Source: Vicinamibacteria bacterium | GTDB lineage: Bacteria; Acidobacteriota; Vicinamibacteria; Vicinamibacterales; UBA8438 | Length of the DNA stretch: 43,656 nt | Assembly (NCBI GenBank): GCA_022820675.1 | Contig: JAJEFC010000107.1 | Coordinates: 1 to 43,656, forward strand | Reading direction: 5' to 3' | The notes under the pieces: generated by a model | Seen by the model: the letters and a program-made list of their open reading frames with translations, nothing else | Told to the model about the DNA's origin: nothing | The model's database searches: none | Position numbers and translations under genes: made by a program | Shown here: positions 16,522 through 23,964 of the stretch, in pieces | How positions within the stretch are numbered: the first letter of the stretch is position 1 | Layout: each line of letters begins with the position of its first letter

Positions 16522-17321
16522 GACACTCCTCCGTAGCGGCGATGGAATTCGTCGGTGACGACCCAGCGGAAGAAGCTGTAGATGCGTTCGGCGAGCGTCC
16601 TCGCGCGTGAACCGATCGACTCCACATCGAATGCGCTGGATTCCTGCCGGAAGGCATCGATGTCGAGAATCCAGCTCGGCTCTTCGACGGGATCGACCGC
16701 GGCCGGGTCAACCGTACTGCGCGCGGGCACGCGTCCCCACCGCGCCCTGAGTTGGCCGTTGCTCCCGGGCAGCCGGAACAGGGCCTGCGAAACCAGTTCG
16801 TGCGCGTCCCCGGCCAGGGGCGTCGCCAGGATTCCAGCGACCTCGGGCCGCACGAGCTGCGGCAAGGCACGGAGGTCCTCGCCGAGGATCCTGTCGATGT
16901 ACCGAACGCCGAGGCGATCGACGGTCCGCGGGTTGACGTGCTCGTGAAGCTCGGTCAGTACTCGGCGGAACCGGTCGAGGAAGTCGTCGCGGCTCGTGTA
17001 CCGCCACGTCTCGATCGCGAGGAAATCCGGCGCGAGCGTCACCCGCCAGGCCCCGCTCTCGTCACTGAACCGCCACGACACGTCGGACCTCGTGCTGAGC
17101 GGGCCCTCCGGTCCGAGCACAACGCTGCGGCTCTCCTCCGGCCTCAGCGTCGGATAGTCGTTGCGGATCGCCTCCTGGAAGGGGCCGATGAAGCTGCGGT
17201 TCTCCACAGACGCGATCAGCGGATAGCGCACCTGCGCGATGACGCGCACCAACGGTGCCGCGTCCAAGGGAATCTCGGCCGGCGGGGGCCCCTTCAAGGG
17301 AGTCTCGGTCGCGTGCGCCAA
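16518..17321 (-). CDS. TIGR04255 family protein
   Basis: A 267-residue protein opening PPAEIPLDAAPLVRVIAQVRYP, with WRFSDESGAWRVTLAPDFLAIETWRYTSRDDFLDRFRRVLTEL and RLGVRYIDRIL, ending AERIYSFFRWVVTDEFHRRYGG. These are features of TIGR04255, a sporadically distributed family with no known function, often next to an HTH gene as here. TTG 17321 is chosen because GGAGGA lies 9 bases upstream; TTG 17342 in the same frame is the alternative. First gene of a coupled operon running to 15668. Sporadic distribution and island location fit an accessory, perhaps toxin-antitoxin or defence, role, which is inference only. Confidence 0.75.
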   Translation of the reverse strand: MAHATETPLKGPPPAEIPLDAAPLVRVIAQVRYPLIASVENRSFIGPFQEAIRNDYPTLRPEESRSVVLGPEGPLSTRSDVSWRFSDESGAWRVTLAPDFLAIETWRYTSRDDFLDRFRRVLTELHEHVNPRTVDRLGVRYIDRILGEDLRALPQLVRPEVAGILATPLAGDAHELVSQALFRLPGSNGQLRARWGRVPARSTVDPAAVDPVEEPSWILDIDAFRQESSAFDVESIGSRARTLAERIYSFFRWVVTDEFHRRYGGVS

Positions 17322-17351
17322 GTCGATCTGTCCTCCGACCAAGGGTTGCTC

Positions 17352-17382
17352 AGAGCAGTGTACCGGATGTGAAGAGCAGTGT
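17352..17382. promoter_or_regulatory. Two direct repeats spaced 21 bp, operator candidate
   Basis: AGAGCAGTGT occurs at 17352-17361 and 17373-17382, a 21-base spacing equal to two helical turns, 31-61 bases upstream of the TIGR04255 start. That placement suits binding of the operon's own HTH protein to one DNA face. Confidence 0.5.
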
Positions 17383-17499
17383 GAAACAGAGCTCGACGGA
17401 CGGAAGATGATGCGCAGGCCGAGGGCCTGCGTATGGCGGTCCCGGGACGGCCCCGACCGAGCTGTTCGGGAAGCCCCGTAGTCGCCGCACGCTCACCGT

Positions 17500-17532
17500 T
17501 GACGATCACTTTCCGGCCGAAAGTGATCATCA
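17500..17532. repeat. Strong palindrome in a 459-base non-coding stretch
   Basis: GATCACTTTC (17504-17513) and GAAAGTGATC (17519-17528) pair perfectly around a CGGCC loop; adding flanking bases gives 14-bp arms with one mismatch. It lies in the spacer 17322-17780, which otherwise holds the operator repeats above and, at its right end, sequence homologous to the region upstream of hsdM. It may be a terminator or the end of a lost element. No T-run follows. Confidence 0.6.
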
Positions 17533-17709
17533 AGGGCCGTTGTGGTCAATACGTGAGCGTCAAGCACCTCCCTGCCGCTGGCGGCACCCACGGGCTTCCG
17601 GAGCCTGCCCGTCCGGCGACGGGCGTCGCCGACGGGAGTCCTCGGACCTCCGGTTGCCGTCGCTGCCGACGCACCGCAGCCGCCGGCCGCCAGAAGGGCG
17701 CAGGTGAGG

Positions 17710-17891
17710 CAGACCGCCGGTCGGTTGTACGCTAACGGGTGGCGAGACCGGATGGCGGTTCGTGCCACGGAAGTCACGACATGACGCAACGGCGGTCGGG
17801 GACGCGAGCCAACGGCTCGATGTCGTCCAGCCAAGGCGAGGGCGAGATTCGGAAGAACCCGATCGAGCCGGAGATCTTCACCGTCAGGTAG
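17710..17891 (+). pseudogene. 5' relic of an hsdM gene with internal deletion
   Basis: Bases from 17710 match the region upstream of intact hsdM (from 21088) including GGTTGTACGCTA and the segment before the start codon. ATG 17781 gives MTQRRSGTR, matching MARRRSGKR of HsdM. The frame then jumps directly to [20 protein letters not shown], matching HsdM residues 348-368, and stops at TAG 17889-17891 after 36 codons. The ribosome-binding site GGAGG of hsdM is GGAAG here. About 340 codons are missing. The relic frame is in register with the oxygenase gene that starts 24 bases later. Confidence 0.85.
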
Positions 17892-17915
17892 CTCCGATAC
17901 ACCCAGGTCAAGGAG

Positions 17916-20321
17916 ATGAGACCGACAGAGGCTCCTTCGGACACGGACGGGACGCTCGGCGAAGCCGCGGAGGCGCAGACCCGCGTGGCGGACGCCATCG
18001 AGAAGCTCCTGCGGTCGATCGACCGACCGGGCGACTTCTGCGTCCACGGCCGGTTGTTGGCGGCCATGCCGCGGCTGCGGGTGAAGGGGGCGGGCGCCTT
18101 GTCGTTCCCGGTGCCCGAAGCCCAGATTCGAGCGCTGATAGAGGCGGCGGAGCCTGCGCCCTACGGCAAGGGCACCGAGACGGTCGTCGACAGGTCCGTT
18201 CGCAACTGCTGGCAGATCGGGCCCGAGCGCGTGCGCCTGGCGGGCGCCGCGTGGCCGGAGACGCTCGCCGGCATCCTCGAGGCGGCGGCGGTCGGCCTCG
18301 GCTGCGCCCCCGACCGGGTCGACGCTCGACTCCACCGCCTGCTGATCTACGAACCGGGCGGCTTCTTCGCGCCCCACCGCGACACCGAGAAAGCCGACGG
18401 CATGATTGCCACCCTGTCCGTCTCGCTGCCCACGGCGGGCGCCGGCGGCGAGCTCGTCGTCCGCCACCGGGACAGCGAGCGCACCATCGACATGACCACC
18501 GGCGAACCGTCGGAGCTGACCTTCGCGGCCTTCTATGCCGACTGCACCCACGAAATCAGGCCGGTGACCGAAGGCCACCGCCTGGCGCTCGTGTTCAACC
18601 TGTGCCTGCGCCCCGGTGACGACGAGTCGCCCCGGGAAGCCCCGGACTACACGGCACAGGTCCGTGATCTTGCGGAGCGGCTGACCGAGTGGAGGGCCCG
18701 GGGCGGGACCGACAAGCTGGTCTGGCTGCTCGATCACCAGTACAGCGAGGCCGGGCTGTCGTTCGACGGGCTGAAGAACACCGACGCGGCGGTGGCGAGG
18801 GTTCTCACCCGGGCCGCGGAACGCGCGGAGTGCGATGTGCACGCGGCCGTGGTTCACATCGAGCAGTACGGCGGCGCGGACTACACCGGCCGCGGCTGGG
18901 ACTGGGGTGACGGCGAGGACGAAGAAGAGTGGGAGATGGGAGACGTGGTCGACAGCCGCGAATGGCTGGACGGCTGGGCGCGTCCCGACGGCCGGCGGCC
19001 GCCGTTGGGCGAGGTCGAGCTGCTTCCGGGGGAGCTGCTCCCGCGCGACGCCCTCGACGATGCGACGCCGGACGAGCAGCGCGTGCACGAAGCGTCGGGC
19101 AACGAGGGCGTGAGCGTCGAGCGCGCCTATCGCCGCGCCGCCCTCGTCCTGTGGCCCCGATCGAAGGCGCTGGAGATTGTGGCGCGGGGCGACATCGCGG
19201 GGGCCGTCGCCTGGGTCGCCGACGAGCTCGACCGGCTTCCGGACACGGGGGGCGGACGCGGCCGGGAGCTCCTGGGGCGGCTGATCGACAGTTGGCCCAC
19301 CCGCCCCTACGACGAGGACGCGCAGGCCCGGGCTCTGATGCTGCGCCTGCTGCACTCGACCGGAGACGAAAGTCGGGCCGCACGCTTCCTGATGAAGGTG
19401 GTTCTGAAGCGCTACGACGGCAGCGAGAACGAACCGTTGGCGCTCGTCGTGGACATGGTCGGACCGTCCGCCGCCCGCCAGTTCCTGACCGAGCTCGCGG
19501 CGGCCCATCTTCGGCGTCGGCCGACCGCCACGCTGGCGCTCGTCCGGTGCCTCGACGAGACGCGCGGCGAGTCATCGCCAGCGGACTGGAACCGTGCGCT
19601 GCAGGCTGCCGTTCGCGCAGTTCTGCGGACGTTGCCCGCGGCGCTGCCGCCAGAACCGCGGCGGCGTTCGTTCGAGCCGATGATGCAGGCGCCCGAACGG
19701 TTCGGGGCGGAGGCCGTCGACGACCTCTTCACCCTCGCCTGGCGCCGGGGGTCGACAGCCGAGGCCGCGGCGGCGGCCGAGGCCGTCGCCGGCCGGCCGG
19801 AGGTCGTCACGCCCGACCGGACGCTTCCCGCCGTCCTCGCCAGGCTCCGCGGCGAGGATGGGGCGGCCGGCACCGGCGCCTTCGCGCTGCTGTGGCGCCA
19901 CGCGGCGGACTTCCTCCTGGCGCGCAGCGCGACACCTCCGCAGGAGCCACGCGACTGGACCATCGACGCCGCCACGGGGTGCCGGTGCGAGCACTGCCGG
20001 AGACTTCGGGACTTCTGCAAGGATCCCGCCGCCCGGGTCGCGAGGTTCCCGTTGCGCAAGGACCTGCGCGCCCATCTGCACCAGACCATCGACCGCCGCG
20101 GGCTGGACATCGAGCACGTGACCGAGCGACGCGGCAGACCGTTCACCCTCGTGTGCACCAAGAACCGCGCGAGCCACCGGCGGCGGCTCGCCGAGTACGC
20201 GGAGGACATCTGTTGCATGAGGGACCTGATCCGCGCGGCGCCGAGCGGAGAGCAGGCTGCGCCCGGCGCACCCGAACTCGCCCGGCTGCACGAGGCGGTG
20301 GCCGCCTCCGGGCACGAATGA
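17916..20321 (+). CDS. Large 2-oxoglutarate/Fe(II)-dependent oxygenase
   Basis: An 801-residue protein. The N-terminal 235 residues are a prolyl-4-hydroxylase-like double-stranded beta helix. Iron ligands are His154 and Asp156 in APHRDTEK and His212 in CTHEIRPV; Arg222 is placed to bind 2-oxoglutarate. The next 450 residues contain an acidic patch (GDGEDEEEWEMGD) and a helical, Ala/Arg-rich region. The end carries Cys689, Cys691, Cys694 and Cys701 (CRCEHCRRLRDFC), a probable metal-binding site. The arrangement recalls large fungal and bacterial oxygenases of unknown substrate. ATG 17916 follows AAGGAG with no spacer, so the start is not certain; the nearest upstream in-frame stop is at 17889. 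It lies between two hsdM relics. Confidence 0.8.
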   Translation: MRPTEAPSDTDGTLGEAAEAQTRVADAIEKLLRSIDRPGDFCVHGRLLAAMPRLRVKGAGALSFPVPEAQIRALIEAAEPAPYGKGTETVVDRSVRNCWQIGPERVRLAGAAWPETLAGILEAAAVGLGCAPDRVDARLHRLLIYEPGGFFAPHRDTEKADGMIATLSVSLPTAGAGGELVVRHRDSERTIDMTTGEPSELTFAAFYADCTHEIRPVTEGHRLALVFNLCLRPGDDESPREAPDYTAQVRDLAERLTEWRARGGTDKLVWLLDHQYSEAGLSFDGLKNTDAAVARVLTRAAERAECDVHAAVVHIEQYGGADYTGRGWDWGDGEDEEEWEMGDVVDSREWLDGWARPDGRRPPLGEVELLPGELLPRDALDDATPDEQRVHEASGNEGVSVERAYRRAALVLWPRSKALEIVARGDIAGAVAWVADELDRLPDTGGGRGRELLGRLIDSWPTRPYDEDAQARALMLRLLHSTGDESRAARFLMKVVLKRYDGSENEPLALVVDMVGPSAARQFLTELAAAHLRRRPTATLALVRCLDETRGESSPADWNRALQAAVRAVLRTLPAALPPEPRRRSFEPMMQAPERFGAEAVDDLFTLAWRRGSTAEAAAAAEAVAGRPEVVTPDRTLPAVLARLRGEDGAAGTGAFALLWRHAADFLLARSATPPQEPRDWTIDAATGCRCEHCRRLRDFCKDPAARVARFPLRKDLRAHLHQTIDRRGLDIEHVTERRGRPFTLVCTKNRASHRRRLAEYAEDICCMRDLIRAAPSGEQAAPGAPELARLHEAVAASGHE

Positions 20322-20352
20322 GGGGCTCTCTGGCCGCCGGCGACGACGGCCG

Positions 20353-20412
20353 CGGCTGGATGCGGCCATCGCCGAAAGGCTGAAGGTGCTGACGTTCGGA
20401 AGCGACGACTGA
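20353..20412 (+). pseudogene. 3' relic of an hsdM gene
   Basis: These 60 bases encode [19 protein letters not shown] then TGA, aligning with the last 19 residues of intact HsdM ([19 protein letters not shown]), including the following GACCGCGAG that continues past both stops. The relic begins about 30 bases after the oxygenase stop, so the oxygenase gene lies exactly between the start and the end of a former hsdM. It has no start codon of its own. Confidence 0.85.
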
Positions 20413-20460
20413 CCGCGAGGGCCACTGCGCGAAAACGCACACGCACCGGCCGTTTCCGAA

Positions 20461-20772
20461 ATGCACACACCGTGCGATGATCACGACTTGAGCAGCTTTG
20501 ACTGGAACACGTCCAAGAACCGGCAGCTCATCGACGAACGAGGACTCTCGTTCGAGAGGGCCGTTTCTGCCATCGAACACGGAGGCCTCCTGGACGTGGT
20601 GGAGCATCCGAATCGCCGCCGATACCCGGGACAACGGATATACGTGGTGGAGATCGAGGGCTACGTTCATCTCGTCCCCTTCGTGACCGAAGCGGACGGC
20701 ACGCGCTTTCTGAAGACGATCATACCGAGCCGACGCGCGACGCGCGACTATCGCAGGAGACATCGGACGTGA
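20461..20772 (+). CDS. brnT: BrnT-family toxin
   Basis: A 103-residue protein with SSFDWNTSKNRQLIDERGLSFERAVSAIEHGGLLDVVEHPNRRRYPGQRIYVVEIEGYVHLVPFVTE...FLKTIIPSRRATRDYRR. This is the BrnT fold: FDW..KN, a central strand ending in R.YVVEI and the terminal T.IIPSR.AT. BrnT is a RelE-like ribonuclease inhibited by BrnA. ATG 20461 has no clear ribosome-binding site; TTG 20488 would place FDW nearer the start, as is usual. The stop overlaps the start of brnA (GTGA). Confidence 0.87.
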   Translation: MHTPCDDHDLSSFDWNTSKNRQLIDERGLSFERAVSAIEHGGLLDVVEHPNRRRYPGQRIYVVEIEGYVHLVPFVTEADGTRFLKTIIPSRRATRDYRRRHRT

Positions 20773-21056
20773 GCGAGAAGCTGAGCCCCGAGGAGCGAGA
20801 GATCCTCGACCATTTCGAGCGCCAAGCGCTACACTCCGTCGCCGATGTCGAGCACGAGCTCGAAACGGCGCGTCAGGCCGCCCGGAACACGTTCCACAAA
20901 ACCCGGCGTGTCAATCTCCGTGTGACGGAACGCGATTTCGAACTCGCCCACACGCTCGCCAGGGAAGAGGGCATTCCCTGCCAGACGCTGCTATCCAGCG
21001 TCATTCACAAGTACCTGGCCGGCCGACTGGTCGAAAGGCCTGAGCGGGAGCGGTGA
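20769..21056 (+). CDS. brnA: BrnA-like antitoxin
   Basis: A 95-residue protein beginning [42 protein letters not shown] and ending in a ribbon-helix-helix-like part (RRVNLRVTERDFELAHTLAREEGIPCQTLLSSVIHKYLAGRL). It should bind BrnT and repress the operon. GTG 20769 overlaps the brnT stop. Its first half is repeated almost exactly at the start of the chimeric gene at 22742, after hsdM. This copy is complete. Confidence 0.85.
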   Translation: MSEKLSPEEREILDHFERQALHSVADVEHELETARQAARNTFHKTRRVNLRVTERDFELAHTLAREEGIPCQTLLSSVIHKYLAGRLVERPERER

Positions 21057-21082
21057 CCAGACGGCAACGACGCCGACTATTT

Positions 21083-21101
21083 GGCCGGCAGACCGCCGGC
21101 C
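21083..21101. terminator. Hairpin between brnA and hsdM
   Basis: GGCCGGC (21083-21089) and GCCGGCC (21095-21101) enclose AGACC. It lies 26 bases after brnA and 70 bases before hsdM. There is no T-run, so termination is only possible. The relic copy at 17710 retains part of it. Confidence 0.35.
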
Positions 21102-21170
21102 GGTTGTACGCTATCGGGTGCGGAACCGGATAGCCGCTCCTGTCCGGGTTCGTGCGACGGAGGTCACGAC

Positions 21171-22745
21171 ATGGCGCGACGGCGGTCGGGGAAGCGGGCA
21201 GGTGAGGCGGCGGTGGCCCCGAACGGGGCCACGGTCGGCCATGAAGCCGAGCTGTGGGCGATGGCCGACGCCCTGCGGGGCTCGATGGACGCCGCCGAGT
21301 ACAAGCACGTCGTGCTCGGCCTGATCTTCCTGAAGTACATCTCCGACGCCTTCGAGGAGCGCCATGCCACGGTGCTGGCCGAGCTCGGGGAAGACGCGGC
21401 CGAGGACCGCGACGAGTACACCGCCGAGAACATCTTCTGGGTGCCGCCGGAGGCGCGCTGGACGCACCTGAAGGCCCAGGCGAGACAGTCGACCGTCGGC
21501 CTGACCGTCGATCAGGCGATGGCGGCGATCGAGCGCGACAACCCCGCGCTCGAGGACGTGCTGCCGCGCGACTACGCCCGGCCCGCGCTGGACAAGCGCC
21601 GGCTCGGGCAGTTGATCGACCTCGTCAGCAACATCCAGGTGGGCGACGAGGACGCCCGCTCGCGCGACGTGCTCGGCCGCGTCTACGAGTACTTCCTCTC
21701 GCAGTTCGCGAGCGCCGAGGGCAAGAAGGGCGGCGAGTTCTACACCCCGCGCTGCGTCGTCAAGGTGCTCGTCGAGATGCTCGAGCCGTACCGCGGCCGG
21801 GTCTACGACCCCTGCTGCGGCTCGTCGGGCATGTTCGTGCAGTCGGTGGCCTTCATCCGCGCCCACGCCAGCGGCAACGGGAACGGCGGGAAGGCCCGGG
21901 CCGACATCAGCATCTACGGCCAGGAGTCGAACTACACGACGTGGCGGCTGGCGAAGATGAACCTCGCCATCCGCGGCATCGAGGGGCAGATCGGCCACGG
22001 CGACAGTTTCCACGACGACCGTCACCCAGACCTGAAGGCCGACTTCATCCTCGCCAACCCCCCGTTCAACGTGTCGGACTGGGGCGGCGAGCGGCTGGCC
22101 GACGACAAGCGCTGGCGCTACGGCGTGCCGCCCAAGGGCAACGCCAACTTCGCCTGGGTGCAGCACATGGTGCACCACCTCGCGCCGGCCGGCGTCGCCG
22201 GCTTCGTGCTCGCCAACGGGTCGATGTCGTCGAGCCAGTCGGGCGAGGGCGAGATTCGGAAGAACCTGATCGAGGCCGACCTCGTGGACAGCATGGTCGC
22301 CCTGCCGGGCCAGCTCTTCTACTCGACCCAGATTCCCGCCTGCCTCTGGTTCGTGGCCCGCCGCCGCCCGCGCCGCGGCGAGGTGCTGTTCATCGACGCC
22401 CGCAAGCTCGGACGGATGGTCGACCGCACCCATCGCGAGCTGACCGACGACGACATCGCCCGCATCGCCGGCGCCTACCACGCGTGGCGCGACGGTGCGG
22501 ATGTCTACGAAGACCTCGCCGGCTTCTGCAAGAGCGCCCCGCTCGACGAGGTGCGCCGGCACGGGCACGTCCTGACGCCGGGGCGCTACGTGGGCGCGGA
22601 GCCGCAGCCGGACGACGGGGAGCCGTTCGAGGCCAAGATGCGGCGGCTCGTGGCCGAGCTGCAGCTGCAGCAGGCCGAGGGGGCGCGGCTCGACGCCGCC
22701 ATCGCCGAGAACCTGAAGGCGCTGGGGTTCGGAGCTGACGAATGA
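21171..22745 (+). CDS. hsdM: Type I restriction-modification system DNA methyltransferase subunit
   Basis: A 524-residue HsdM. Residues 25-180 form the N-terminal helical HsdM_N domain ([38 protein letters not shown]). SAM-binding motif I is DPCCGSSGM at 213-221, and the N6-adenine catalytic motif NPPF is at 296-299. The C-terminus contacts HsdS. With two HsdM and one HsdS it methylates adenines in a bipartite target. ATG 21171 has GGAGG seven bases upstream. The stop overlaps the ATG of the next frame (ATGA). The length is normal and all key motifs are present. Relics of a second copy lie at 17710 and 20353. Confidence 0.95.
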   Translation: MARRRSGKRAGEAAVAPNGATVGHEAELWAMADALRGSMDAAEYKHVVLGLIFLKYISDAFEERHATVLAELGEDAAEDRDEYTAENIFWVPPEARWTHLKAQARQSTVGLTVDQAMAAIERDNPALEDVLPRDYARPALDKRRLGQLIDLVSNIQVGDEDARSRDVLGRVYEYFLSQFASAEGKKGGEFYTPRCVVKVLVEMLEPYRGRVYDPCCGSSGMFVQSVAFIRAHASGNGNGGKARADISIYGQESNYTTWRLAKMNLAIRGIEGQIGHGDSFHDDRHPDLKADFILANPPFNVSDWGGERLADDKRWRYGVPPKGNANFAWVQHMVHHLAPAGVAGFVLANGSMSSSQSGEGEIRKNLIEADLVDSMVALPGQLFYSTQIPACLWFVARRRPRRGEVLFIDARKLGRMVDRTHRELTDDDIARIAGAYHAWRDGADVYEDLAGFCKSAPLDEVRRHGHVLTPGRYVGAEPQPDDGEPFEAKMRRLVAELQLQQAEGARLDAAIAENLKALGFGADE

Positions 22746-22963
22746 CCGCGAGCGCCGTGAGCCAGAAGTTGAGCCCCGAGGAGCGAGAGATCCTCGAGCA
22801 GTTCGAGCGGCGAGCGTTACACCCCGTCGCCGATATCGAGTACGAGCTCGAAATGGCGCGTCAGGCCGCCCGCAACACGTTCCGCCGTCGCCCGCATCCC
22901 CGCGACGACCTCGCGCCCGGCACCTGGCGCAGCATCGTGAAGAAGGCCGGCTTGGACGAGTGA
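22742..22963 (+). CDS. Chimeric BrnA(N)-HicA(C) gene
   Basis: The 73-residue frame joins two families. Residues about 6-52 ([41 protein letters not shown]) copy the N-terminal half of BrnA at 20769 with few changes. The last 26 residues ([26 protein letters not shown]) are the C-terminal end of a HicA toxin, whose family ends H.G.DL.PGTLRSI..QAGL. HicA's first half, including its double-stranded-RNA-binding-like core and catalytic histidine, is missing, so it cannot act as a normal toxin. ATG 22742 overlaps the hsdM stop; GTG 22757 matches the BrnA start. hicB follows after 18 bases. It is probably a recombination product that may or may not be expressed. Confidence 0.7.
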   Translation: MTASAVSQKLSPEEREILEQFERRALHPVADIEYELEMARQAARNTFRRRPHPRDDLAPGTWRSIVKKAGLDE

Positions 22964-22981
22964 GGAAGCACGGAGCAAGCC

Positions 22982-23200
22982 ATGGAGTACTCCGTCGTCA
23001 TCGAACAGACACCACGGAACTTCTCGGCCTTCGCGCCGGACCTGCCCGGCTGTGTCGCAATGGGCGCCACCCGGGACGAGGTGATCGCCGAGATGCGTGC
23101 GGCCATCGTCTTCCACATCGAGAGCCTGCGCGAACACCGCGAACCCGTGCCGGCGCCGCGCTGCACCACCGCCGTCGTGGCCGTGTCTGCCGCAGATTGA
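22982..23200 (+). CDS. hicB: HicB-family antitoxin
   Basis: A 72-residue protein: MEYSVVIEQTPRNFSAFAPDLPGCVAMGATRDEVIAEMRAAIVFHIESLREHREPVPAP. This is the partial-RNase-H-like HicB fold without a separate DNA-binding domain. HicB binds and neutralises HicA. Here the toxin gene just upstream keeps only its last 26 codons, so this antitoxin appears orphaned. GGAG lies six bases before the ATG. It sits inside the hsd operon between hsdM and hsdS. Confidence 0.85.
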   Translation: MEYSVVIEQTPRNFSAFAPDLPGCVAMGATRDEVIAEMRAAIVFHIESLREHREPVPAPRCTTAVVAVSAAD

Positions 23201-23248
23201 CACGGCCATCTGGAGGCGCCGTGGCTTGCCACCCTGCGAGGAGGGCCG

Positions 23249-23494
23249 ATGACCGTCAGCCAACTGATCGAGGTGCTCCAGACCCACCCCGGTGACCTGC
23301 GGGTGGTCGTCAACGGCTACGAGGATGGTTTCGAGGACCTCTCGGCCAAGCAGATCTCCTTCGTGCGCATCGCGCTGAACACCGGCGTCGAGGACTGCGA
23401 GGGACAACACGGATACGATTGGGAACCTGCTGCCCGCGGCAGAGAGCCGGCGACCATCGTTGACGCGCTGGTCCTCAACCGGGTGTCTCACTGA
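23249..23494 (+). CDS. Small conserved hypothetical protein, 81 residues
   Basis: The frame begins with a strong GAGGAGG four bases before ATG 23249. MTVSQLIEVLQTHPGDLRVVVNGYEDGFEDLSAKQISFVRIALN...DALVLNR follows the pattern 'V.ELI..L...P.DL.VVVNGYE.G..D' of a conserved small protein found in many mobile regions. Function is unknown. The good ribosome-binding site and conserved core make it a real gene. It is co-oriented with hsdM and hsdS. Confidence 0.75.
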   Translation: MTVSQLIEVLQTHPGDLRVVVNGYEDGFEDLSAKQISFVRIALNTGVEDCEGQHGYDWEPAARGREPATIVDALVLNRVSH

Positions 23495-23522
23495 CCGCTG
23501 CCCGGAGAACGCGCATCACGTC

Positions 23523-23964
23523 ATGAGACTCGACCTGACACCGCTCGATGATGCGATTGCCCAGTTGCAGGAGGCACTGGCCTACCACGCCTCTGACCTT
23601 GCGTCGCGCGATCCCGCTCTCAAGCTGCACCTTCGGGCAGCCGCAATCCAGGCCCTTCGAGTTCACCTACGAGCCGTCCCTCAAGATGGCGAAGCGCCAT
23701 CTCGAACAGGTCTCCCCGAATCCCGCCGAGTTCGACGAGATGAGCTTCAAGGCCATCATGCGCGAGGCCTTCCGCCGCGGGTTGGTACAGTCGGACGTGT
23801 CCATCTGGGACCAGTACCGGACGCTTCGCGGCACGACCAGTCACACCTACAACGCAGGCAAGGCGCAGATGGTCTTCGAGAGCCTGACGGATTTCCTCCG
23901 GGAGGCCAGATTCCTCCGGGACCAGCTTCAGCAGAGGAACGACTCCCTTGACGACCCCGATTGA
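23523..23964 (+). pseudogene. HI0074-type nucleotidyltransferase substrate-binding protein, frameshifted
   Basis: Two frames together make one family member. From ATG 23523 the frame reads MRLDLTPLDDAIAQLQEALAYHASDLASRDPALKLHLRAAAIQA. The continuation FEFTYEPSLKMAKRHLEQVSPNPAEFDEMSFKAIMREAFRRGLV...YRTLRGTTSHTYNAGKAQMVFESLTDFLREARFL is one frame later and ends at 23964. One extra C in the CCC run at 23653-23655 explains the break; without it the protein would be about 146 residues. HI0074-like proteins pair with small nucleotidyltransferases (HI0073-like); here that partner is the N-terminal domain of the overlapping next gene. It is either a real inactivation or a homopolymer sequencing error. 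Confidence 0.8.

Noticed and set aside
17493-19508. Minus-strand frame of 671 codons with a lipobox-like CLTCALLAAGGC segment near its end
   Set aside because: Most of it is antisense to the oxygenase. The lipobox-like part lacks a ribosome-binding site and overlaps the hsdM relic region.
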